Shown in pieces: positions 14,552 to 20,243 of a stretch of DNA of 20,243 nucleotides. Below the pieces are notes generated by a model. It was given only the letters and a program-made list of their open reading frames with translations. It did not search any database and was not told where the DNA came from. The first letter of the stretch is position 1. Every line of letters starts with the position of its first letter. Source of the stretch: a virus; the IMG/VR virus record IMGVR_UViG_3300035698_012267, positions 1 through 20,243 of that record; one strand, given 5' to 3'. The translations under genes and the position numbers were made by a program.

Positions 14552-16444
14552 TTATAGTTTAATCTCTTTTGCACTACTCCACTGCGATTTAGTAATCTTC
14601 ATGGATATTGGCAAGGGATTAGGTATCCCAAAAGGCACATGAAAATTCCCCTGCATCTTTTGAATAATCTCACGCATCAATAATTTAGAGTGGTACTTTA
14701 AAGGGATCTCTGAAATTAATTCGTCGTGTAATGTCATTAATAATCTGCATCCTTTCCATCTCCTTTCAAACAATCCAGCTACTGCTATCATTGCTTCTTT
14801 TATGATGTCTGCGGCACTTCCCTGAATATAGTAATTAGTCGCTTTGTACGAAAATTTAGAATCGATATAATAAACCCGCCCGAATGGATTATATATTTTA
14901 CCTTCTCTTTCGACACGATTCACCATTCGTTTCATGAATTTACGAACCCCTGGAAATGTGCTATCGTATTCATTAATAAATACATGCGCTTCATCTTTTG
15001 TGCAACCTAATAAATCTGCTACAGCTTGTGCGCCTCCTCCATAGATTTTACAGAACATAATTAATTTCCCGCGTTTTCGGTAGTGAACCCATTCTTTGTC
15101 AAAATCAGGTCGGTTATGCCATACCTGTTTAGCAATTGAGCCGTGAAAATCATGCCCGGAAAGCAGCGCCTTAATCATCGCCGGCTCTTGTGCGCTATAC
15201 GCAAAGAGCCATACTTCAATTTGAGAATAGTCTGGAAGATACCAAACATGCCCAGGTCTTGGCCCGAAAGCTTCACGCGGGCGAAGTTCAACTTCAGTTC
15301 TTTTTTTACCTCCGTCCGGAGAAGCTACTTGCATTAAATTCGGATCTCCGCAAGAAAATCTCCCGGTAACGGGGCCGGTTTGTCGATAGTTTGGGTGAAT
15401 TATCTGTAGCTTCTCCTCCGGCACACAAAATCTTTCATAAGGAGCAAGGAAGGTATTTATCATTTTAGCTCCTCCGTTATATTCTAATATCGCTTTCGCT
15501 AAAGGGTCTTGATGAGATATACTTTGAAGGAATTTACCATCTACACTAGGCCTGCCTTTACTGGTTAAACTAAGGGGCTTATGCTTTCTTTTTTTAATAA
15601 ATTCTTCGACTAGTTGAGGAGGACTGTTAAAATTTAAATCTTTACCGCCTTGTTTATTAGCTTCTTTGAGCCACTTGTCCATATAAGCTTGATAGAATAT
15701 TCTCAATTCTTTAAGACATTTTGGAAAAACTTGTACTCCTCGGTTTTCCATTTCCCGAACAATAGGAAAGAGCTTCATTTCTCGCGCATAAACACGCGCG
15801 GCTTGCGGGTCTTCAAGAATTTCATCGAGCCACAACATCTTAAACATGATCGTACGTTCGGCGTCGCGGACTGCATACGTTTTTAAAAGCTCGGGGGGAG
15901 CCATCCAAGTGTCCGCTTTATGTGGCTTTTTACCGAACGCCTCGCCCTCTGCTATTTTCCACCCAAGTTTTTTAGCGCTGCGCCGAATTTTCTTAGTGGC
16001 TTCTTCAAGCGCTTTCTCATCATCCCTAGGGACCTCGAGATATCTAACTCCGAGATCTTTTAATTGATACGAGAGTTCGGAACCCCCAGTAATGACGTGG
16101 GCCATGATTAAGGTGTCTTCTACCGGGCCGGCAAAGGGTATCCCCATTAAACGAGTCATGCGGATGTCGTAGTTCAGATTATGCCCTACTTTACTAATTT
16201 TAGAATTCCCAAGAATAGCCCCGAGCTCTTTGTATATAGATTTGTTAGGAATTACTCTGCGGGTAAATGGATCTACGTCTAAGCGAAAGAAGGCAGAATT
16301 ACCATCTTCATCCGAAAAGGAAAATGCAAAGGGGCGTGAAGGATAATGACCCCAACGTTCAAACGTTCCATACGGGATTAATCCGGTTGTTTCAGTGTCG
16401 TACCCTACTATATTATTTTTAATTTTTAGGTTATTATGATTCAT
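14552..16444 (-). CDS. polA: Family A DNA polymerase with 3'-5' exonuclease
   Basis: The 630-residue polymerase has a 3'-5' exonuclease domain: Exo I YDTETTG (Asp16, Glu18), Exo II VGHNLNYD (Asp93) and Exo III YAVRD (Asp194). The polymerase domain has motif A PDYSQIE (Asp405), motif B RKRGKLIMFCKIYGG (Lys460, Phe464, Tyr468) and motif C LHDE (573-575). There is no 5' nuclease domain, so it is a phage replicative type. Phe464 occupies the site equivalent to Phe762 of E. coli Pol I; in virioplankton surveys Phe or Tyr there was associated with lytic phages and Leu with temperate ones. It starts in a four-base ATGA overlap with the preceding gene. All catalytic motifs are intact. Confidence 0.95.
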   Translation of the reverse strand: MNHNNLKIKNNIVGYDTETTGLIPYGTFERWGHYPSRPFAFSFSDEDGNSAFFRLDVDPFTRRVIPNKSIYKELGAILGNSKISKVGHNLNYDIRMTRLMGIPFAGPVEDTLIMAHVITGGSELSYQLKDLGVRYLEVPRDDEKALEEATKKIRRSAKKLGWKIAEGEAFGKKPHKADTWMAPPELLKTYAVRDAERTIMFKMLWLDEILEDPQAARVYAREMKLFPIVREMENRGVQVFPKCLKELRIFYQAYMDKWLKEANKQGGKDLNFNSPPQLVEEFIKKRKHKPLSLTSKGRPSVDGKFLQSISHQDPLAKAILEYNGGAKMINTFLAPYERFCVPEEKLQIIHPNYRQTGPVTGRFSCGDPNLMQVASPDGGKKRTEVELRPREAFGPRPGHVWYLPDYSQIEVWLFAYSAQEPAMIKALLSGHDFHGSIAKQVWHNRPDFDKEWVHYRKRGKLIMFCKIYGGGAQAVADLLGCTKDEAHVFINEYDSTFPGVRKFMKRMVNRVEREGKIYNPFGRVYYIDSKFSYKATNYYIQGSAADIIKEAMIAVAGLFERRWKGCRLLMTLHDELISEIPLKYHSKLLMREIIQKMQGNFHVPFGIPNPLPISMKITKSQWSSAKEIKL

Positions 16445-16755
16445 TCTTTGTTTATTTCTATCAAAACTGCCATTAAGGATGTATAATTCGCTAAATCTTT
16501 AAGCCGGTCTTCGATGGGCTCGGACTCAGTCTGACCTTTTTTACAGAAATTTCTTACTGCTTTGTAATGCTTGTTCATTGAAATCCAGAGAACTTTTTCT
16601 GGAGTAATGCCCATCGCTTCAGCTTCGTCACAAAGATCTTTGTATGCATCGCCTTCGGTGGTATAGTCTTTGCCTTTTGTTTTTTGTAGATCAACGCATC
16701 CCTTAAAAAATTGTTCGACGCGCGCTGTTCTTTCTTCGTGTGTTAAAATTTTCAT
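16441..16755 (-). CDS. Small DUF1599-like protein (104 aa)
   Basis: The likely start is the ATG at 16755, preceded by CGGAG. An in-frame ATG at 16818 would add 21 basic residues but abuts the upstream stop and has no ribosome site. The protein is helical: QKTKGKDYTTEGDAYKDL, PEKVLWISMNKHYKAV, ending SEPIEDRLKDLANYTSLM. A KxxDY near the start and an EPIEDRL.DLANY near the end are the pattern of DUF1599 (nucleotide modification-associated domain 1)-type phage proteins. That match is by eye, and MazG-like folds are an alternative. The stop overlaps the polymerase start by four bases, so translation is probably coupled. Confidence 0.6.
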   Translation of the reverse strand: MKILTHEERTARVEQFFKGCVDLQKTKGKDYTTEGDAYKDLCDEAEAMGITPEKVLWISMNKHYKAVRNFCKKGQTESEPIEDRLKDLANYTSLMAVLIEINKE

Positions 16756-16775
16756 TCTTTCTCCGGGAAGGGTTG

Positions 16776-16805
16776 GGAGAGGAGGTCTTTTTTGACCCCC
16801 TCTCC
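16776..16805 (-). other. Intergenic RNA hairpin between the DUF669 and DUF1599-like genes
   Basis: In the minus-strand transcript GGAGAGGGGGUC can pair with GACCUCCUCUCC around a six-A loop, giving 12 pairs with one G-U. It starts 13 bases after the stop of the DUF669-type gene and ends about 20 bases before the start of the next gene. No U-run follows, so it is more likely an mRNA processing or stability element than a full terminator. Confidence 0.6.
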
Positions 16806-16818
16806 TCCTTCGATACAT

Positions 16819-17802
16819 CTATTTTTTCTTTTTTTTGCTCGGCATCTTACGCACGGGCTTTTTACTCTTCGGTTTCTTTTTTTCTACTGGCTGAATCTTC
16901 TCAGCGTTAAGCTTATATGTTTTACCATTTTCAGCTTTAACGCGAACAGTGTCCTCGTCAACAACTTCGACGATTTCGCCTTCAGTCTCTTTGCCTTTCA
17001 GCGTAAAAGTAACCTGTGAACCTTCTTCAAGTTCAATGGTCTCTTCTGCTCCGGCTTCTGGCTCTTCATCAGCTTCCGGCTCTTCATCCGGCTCGGCTTC
17101 TGGCTCTTCATCAGCTTCCGGCTCTTCATCCGGCTCTTCAGAAACTACCTTCTCCACCTTATCCGTGGCGATTTTGTAGGTCTTTCCGTCCAGATCCGCC
17201 TTGACCTTTAGCGTATCCTCGTCAACAACTTCGACGATTTCGCCTTCAGTCTCTTTGCCTTTCAGCTTAAAAGAAACCGTATCCCCTTCTGCAATTTCAC
17301 CGCTTTCTGGTTCTTCATCCGGTTCTGACCCGTCTTCCGGCTCTTCATCCGGATCGTCTTCGCCGCCATCTTCATCCGATAAGAGTTTATCGATGGAGAT
17401 GTTTTGGAACTCTCCCTTCGTCTTAATGGTGATGCGGACGTTAGGCTTGTCTTCATTCATCTCGGCAAGCACGGTTTCGATATCATCGAAATCCTCGATT
17501 TCATATCCGAGCTTCTGTAGCTCCCGGATAAGAATTCCAAGACCGATTTCGTTTTCCAAGTTCGGGAAACTTGTTAGCTTCTCGTCCTTGTACTCTCCTT
17601 CCAGAACCTTATAACTCAAGATCGCCTGCAGCCTACCAGAATTCTGGGCTTCAACCGGCCCTTTAGCGCTGGCTATCTGCACCTTATAGCGTCCATCATC
17701 GACATTACTGTTGCCGAGGCCGCCCGAAGAAGCTACTTCTTTTGCTTTTTTAAAGAGCTTCTTTGCCTTTAACACTTTATTCTTTAACGTCTGTGTTGCC
17801 AT
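16819..17802 (-). CDS. DUF669-type single-strand-binding candidate with duplicated small beta domains
   Basis: The N-terminal part (about 35-140) has the DUF669 pattern: DGRYKVQIASAKGPVE, ILSYKVLEGEYKDEKLTSFP, NLENEIGLGILIRELQKLGY. DUF669 proteins sit beside Sak4 recombinases, as here, and are thought to be single-strand binders. After it come two near-identical SH3/KOW-like units (about 172-220 and 260-306), each containing KGKETEGEIVEVVDEDT. They are separated by acidic EEPEADEEPE repeats and followed by a Lys-rich tail (KSKKPVRKM...). The total of 327 residues is well above a typical DUF669 protein because of these additions. A GGGGG ribosome site lies before the ATG. The single-strand-binding role is inferred, not proven. 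Confidence 0.72.
   Translation of the reverse strand: MATQTLKNKVLKAKKLFKKAKEVASSGGLGNSNVDDGRYKVQIASAKGPVEAQNSGRLQAILSYKVLEGEYKDEKLTSFPNLENEIGLGILIRELQKLGYEIEDFDDIETVLAEMNEDKPNVRITIKTKGEFQNISIDKLLSDEDGGEDDPDEEPEDGSEPDEEPESGEIAEGDTVSFKLKGKETEGEIVEVVDEDTLKVKADLDGKTYKIATDKVEKVVSEEPDEEPEADEEPEAEPDEEPEADEEPEAGAEETIELEEGSQVTFTLKGKETEGEIVEVVDEDTVRVKAENGKTYKLNAEKIQPVEKKKPKSKKPVRKMPSKKKKK
16952..17266 (-). repeat. Internal duplications in the DUF669-type gene
   Basis: A 51-base stretch is identical at 16952-17002 and 17216-17266, each encoding the KGKETEGEIVEVVDED core of the two beta units. Between them an acidic region repeats with a 42-base period (17052-17093 and 17094-17135). Exact DNA identity points to recent duplication or ongoing recombination within the gene. 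Confidence 0.9.
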
Positions 17803-17859
17803 TTTACATCCCCCTTCTTTTTATGGTCCTTATTACTTTTCTAAACCTATTCTTTTCTG

Positions 17860-18693
17860 TTACTTTCTTAGAACTATTTTCTTTTTAGTAGACTTCACTA
17901 CCCTTTTAATTTTGTTCTCGAAAGCGGCTACGAAATTTTCATACGCTTCTTCTTTCGAATTCCCCATTTGAATTTTACGTATGGGAGTACCATCCGAATA
18001 AAGAAAACGTCCTTCTACGCGATGTCCGGCATCGATGTAATCGTCTCCTTGGATTACCAAGACGCGCTGATCTCCTTCGTAGGTGTAAAAGGCCCAGATA
18101 TCTACGAGGCCTTCCAGTAATTCCTTTGCTTGCCCTGAAAGGGTACTGGCTGTCCGGTTAGTTGTTTCTCCTTCTCTTTTTTTAACTTCTTCTTCGCGAG
18201 CGTGAGAGATAAAGATTACTCCTTTACCTGAATGAAGAAGTTTATTGATTTCAGAAGCGTATTCTTTTTTGACTGCCTTCCAGCCTTTGCCCCAAGCTTC
18301 ATCAGAGGGATGGTCGATTACTAATTTCTTACACACATACTCGAAACAATACTCGTAAGAATAATCAGCAGTGTCTATCACCACGTTCTCGAATTCTTTA
18401 CTTTTAATAACTAAGCGAACGTAGGCTTTGAATTCTAACCAATTCCGTACAGGCCTAGCATAAAGCGACAGCGCTTTTCCTCCGGGTTCGCAAAGCATGA
18501 AGAATGCTTTTTTGAACATAGAAGACAGCGTTGTCTTCCCTATCTTTTTTCTTCCATAAATAAGGGAAGAATATTCTTGCAGTTTAGTGCAAGGCATGCT
18601 TCTCTCTTTGGGAAGGGTGAAATCCGTAGTAGAGACTTTTTCAACTACGGCTTTTTTTGCTGCTTTTTTCTTAACTATCTTTTTAACTTTCAA
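17860..18693 (-). CDS. Sak4-type RecA-like recombinase/ATPase (AAA_24 family)
   Basis: The 277-residue protein starts with a Lys-rich segment, then a RecA-fold ATPase: P-loop IYGRKKIGKTTL (residues 45-56), Walker B FENVVIDTADYSYE with Asp107, then GKGVIFISHAREEEVKKREG and STLSGQAKELLEGLVDIWAF. This matches the phage Sak4 / AAA_24 family, which promotes single-strand annealing and pairs with DUF669 proteins encoded next door. The start is a TTG at 18693, about eight bases after AAAGGAGG; a TTG nine codons earlier lacks such a site. The start overlaps the ThyX-like gene end by 11 bases, showing tight coupling. Motifs are intact. Confidence 0.82.
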   Translation of the reverse strand: MKVKKIVKKKAAKKAVVEKVSTTDFTLPKERSMPCTKLQEYSSLIYGRKKIGKTTLSSMFKKAFFMLCEPGGKALSLYARPVRNWLEFKAYVRLVIKSKEFENVVIDTADYSYEYCFEYVCKKLVIDHPSDEAWGKGWKAVKKEYASEINKLLHSGKGVIFISHAREEEVKKREGETTNRTASTLSGQAKELLEGLVDIWAFYTYEGDQRVLVIQGDDYIDAGHRVEGRFLYSDGTPIRKIQMGNSKEEAYENFVAAFENKIKRVVKSTKKKIVLRK

Positions 18694-19537
18694 TTCCCTC
18701 GCCTCCTTTGAGCAGCCCAAAAGACCGAACTAACTTAAAGTATCGTTCTTTTAATTCTGCATATTTAGGTATCCTCTTTATCTCTTTTTCTTCTACCTCC
18801 TTTTTATTTTCTATGAAGTTTTCCAAGTATATAGGACAGATTGGATTTGGATCTTCTCCTGTTATCCTTTGAATAACGCTACCCTCAATTGGACAGCTAC
18901 CCCCGCCCGCGCAAGGAAGCGTAACTAAAGACTTCAAAGTTCTGGGCGGCAAAAGGGGCTTAAGTTCCGCAAGTATCCCCTCAATTATCGGAAGCCAGTA
19001 GCTCCCTTGACAAACAAAACAGATCCGATTGCGGATTAATCCTTTAAGTGCTCTCAAATTAATCGCGAATGTGCCGCGTGTTAAGATGTGTAAAGGAATT
19101 ATTCCACGCGCTTCTTCCACAGGAACCCCAAGATTTACAAGCTCAGCATAAGCTTTCTGAATGCTTGCCATTGAGTCTTCGTAGATCTTTAGAGCCTTCG
19201 GATCAGCAGCGATTCTTTCAGATGTCCAATAATGCCGGATCTCTGAAAAATTCGAGTAATCCAGAACGCGGCCTGACTGTTCCCAAAATGAAGCAAGCCG
19301 GCAACGGTCAAGCTGATCCCAAAAAGCGCGGGGCATGCCTCCGATAAACCAGACTGTGTTTATGAACTCTTGCGTAGGTATATCCGTAGACATAAAGCTG
19401 TCCAGCTTATCCGGATCGAGAGACCCAATCTCATCAAAGGGAGTGTTATCCTTTGCACTTATCCAGATTTTTGAAAACAATTCTGGAGTATGACATGATA
19501 TGTTTATCAACTTCACAACCGGCTTATTCAATTCCAT
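18683..19537 (-). CDS. Divergent ThyX-like (flavin-dependent thymidylate synthase family) protein
   Basis: The ATG at 19537 follows AAGGAGGG and overlaps the HD-gene end by 14 bases; a TTG further up lacks a ribosome site. Family features are clear: FIGGMPRAFWDQL, then R78-C79-R80-x2-S83-x2-E86-x-S88-x-R90, and the helix LGVPVEEARGIIPLHILTRG followed by INLRALKGL. In ThyX the motif is RHRxxSxNExSxRY; here His is Cys, Asn is Trp and Tyr is Val. The HETP and HAQWE segments that bring two more FAD-contact histidines are also lost. Five cysteines (173, 176, 209, 215, 234) are in the C-terminal half. ThyX makes dTMP from dUMP with FAD and folate; whether this protein still does is doubtful. Confidence 0.78.
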   Translation of the reverse strand: MELNKPVVKLINISCHTPELFSKIWISAKDNTPFDEIGSLDPDKLDSFMSTDIPTQEFINTVWFIGGMPRAFWDQLDRCRLASFWEQSGRVLDYSNFSEIRHYWTSERIAADPKALKIYEDSMASIQKAYAELVNLGVPVEEARGIIPLHILTRGTFAINLRALKGLIRNRICFVCQGSYWLPIIEGILAELKPLLPPRTLKSLVTLPCAGGGSCPIEGSVIQRITGEDPNPICPIYLENFIENKKEVEEKEIKRIPKYAELKERYFKLVRSFGLLKGGEGIES

Positions 19538-20204
19538 CTTTCCCTCCTTCTTTTTTATGCTCGGCAACAGGCACCCCGCCGTGCATCTCGTTAATTAATA
19601 ACATCAATTGTGGTTCTGCGTCACCATAATATTTTTCACAGAGCTCTTTTATCTGGCTCTGATATCTTAAGTAGACGGGCGTAGTTAATTTTCGTAAGAA
19701 ATTTTCATACGCGCCACGAAGAATCGTCTGCATATATGAATTCCCTGAACGAATACGTTCAATGCAAAACGCAACCACCGAAAGCATATCACATACTTGA
19801 AGAATCTGTCCTTCGACTGTTTCGATATTCCGCGCCCGTTCCCAGAGATCATAAAGTACTTCAGCTTCTTCAAGATCAAGTTTGCGAAGCGTATGCCGGC
19901 AATAAATATTTGCGACGTTCCCAAGCATATCCCGTAGCTCTTCACTTGAGTATTTTACCGTGCGTATGATATCGCCTGTGATGGCTTCATCGAGGTCGTG
20001 AATAATTGCGGATACAAGAAGCTTGTAGTAGTCTATTTTGTATCCTTCTTTTTCAAGATCCTTAGCGATTAACAACGCGTAGAATACCACGTAGTAGCTA
20101 TGCTCAGCTACGTTTTCAATTCTACCACACGGAATAGAAGAGTACCTTCCTACATGGGACATCTGTCTTGTATCTCCGTTTAACAATTCATTTAGATTTA
20201 ACAT
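19524..20204 (-). CDS. HD-domain 5'-deoxynucleotidase (YfbR/DatZ-like)
   Basis: The 226-residue protein has the YfbR-type HD pattern: RYSSIPCGRIENVAEHSYYV with His35, AIIHDLDEAITGD with His69, Asp70 and Glu73, an RTVKYSSEEL segment, and VCDMLSVVAF with Asp139. YfbR removes phosphate from deoxynucleoside monophosphates; phage relatives such as DatZ remove selected dNTPs. Phages with modified DNA use such enzymes to bias nucleotide pools. AAGGAG precedes the ATG and its stop overlaps the ThyX-like start by 14 bases. Exact substrate cannot be read from sequence. Confidence 0.85.
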   Translation of the reverse strand: MLNLNELLNGDTRQMSHVGRYSSIPCGRIENVAEHSYYVVFYALLIAKDLEKEGYKIDYYKLLVSAIIHDLDEAITGDIIRTVKYSSEELRDMLGNVANIYCRHTLRKLDLEEAEVLYDLWERARNIETVEGQILQVCDMLSVVAFCIERIRSGNSYMQTILRGAYENFLRKLTTPVYLRYQSQIKELCEKYYGDAEPQLMLLINEMHGGVPVAEHKKEGGKDGIE

Positions 20205-20243
20205 ATCACTTTCTCCTTTAATTTAAATCGGTTCGCCTTCCCA
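20205..20243 (-). other. Right window edge: leader of the HD gene and possibly the end of another minus-strand gene
   Basis: The minus strand here reads through codons for Trp-Glu-Gly-Glu-Pro-Ile and then TAA, which could be the C-terminus of an upstream gene in the same operon. The remaining bases hold the AAGGAG ribosome site of the HD gene. Too short to assign. Confidence 0.25.

Noticed and set aside
16756-16818. N-terminal extension (MYRRRRGGQKRPPLPT...) of the DUF1599-like gene from the ATG at 16818.
   Set aside because: The stretch is the hairpin sequence, the start abuts the upstream stop without a ribosome site, and the ATG at 16755 has one.
17052-17135. 42-base periodic repeats considered as a CRISPR-like or iteron array.
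   Set aside because: The repeats keep the reading frame, encode an acidic linker, and have no unique spacers.
17201-17614. Long Ser-rich plus-strand reading frames opposite the DUF669-type gene (also near 16949-17204).
   Set aside because: Their Ser/Gly repeats are the antisense of the acidic Glu/Pro/Asp codons in the minus-strand gene; no ribosome site or gene context.
18694-18720. Nine-residue extension of the Sak4-type gene from an upstream TTG.
   Set aside because: The AAAGGAGG sequence lies inside this extension and fits the later TTG at 18693.
19538-19567. Ten-residue extension of the ThyX-like gene from a TTG.
   Set aside because: The ATG at 19537 has AAGGAGGG at proper spacing, which lies inside the extension.

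Overview
The window is a segment of a tailed double-stranded DNA bacteriophage (or prophage) genome, moderately AT-rich and densely packed with genes. The tail genes follow the lambda order: tape-measure end, M-like, L-like, K-like NlpC/P60, I/J-like tip, fibres. This points to a long, non-contractile-tailed siphovirus with a Gram-negative host. A protein that starts with a type IV prepilin leader fits such a host. No integrase, repressor, terminase, portal, capsid, tRNA or CRISPR is visible, so lifestyle and host taxon cannot be fixed from this segment.

Plus strand, about 3-9179: a structural (late) operon. It runs from the C-terminal end of the tape-measure protein through gpM-like, gpL-like (four conserved cysteines) and NlpC/P60 tail-tip proteins to a 39-codon cysteine-containing micro-ORF. 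Next come a 1362-residue tip protein in which an I-like beta-grasp plus membrane segment appears fused to a J-like tip attachment protein, then a receptor-binding accessory protein, two small proteins, a collar-domain tail fibre, a prepilin-leader protein with a coiled coil, and a small Cys/EPKEP-repeat protein.

Around 9180-9282 the two operons converge on a pair of inverted repeats.

Minus strand, read from 20243 down to 9253: an early/replication operon. In transcription order it encodes a YfbR/DatZ-like HD deoxynucleotidase, a highly divergent ThyX-like protein, a Sak4-type RecA-like ATPase, a DUF669-type single-strand-binding candidate with duplicated small beta domains, a small DUF1599-like protein, a family A DNA polymerase, and a TOPRIM-primase/AAA+ helicase whose P-loop looks MCM-like. 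Two small proteins follow, then a cold-shock protein, a 57-residue small protein, a second HD hydrolase, a peptide deformylase with a SEC-C tail, and a double-domain GroES-like protein with a zinc ribbon.

Working together, the minus-strand genes supply nucleotides (HD, ThyX-like), replicate and recombine DNA (polymerase, primase-helicase, Sak4/DUF669), and may adjust host RNA structure, N-terminal processing and protein folding (Csp, PDF, GroES). The most unusual signals are the ThyX homologue that has lost the FAD-contact histidines and gained a cysteine cluster, the prepilin-leader protein in the tail operon, the tandem GroES-zinc ribbon protein, the PDF-SEC-C fusion, the MCM-like P-loop on a phage primase, and the internally duplicated DUF669 protein.
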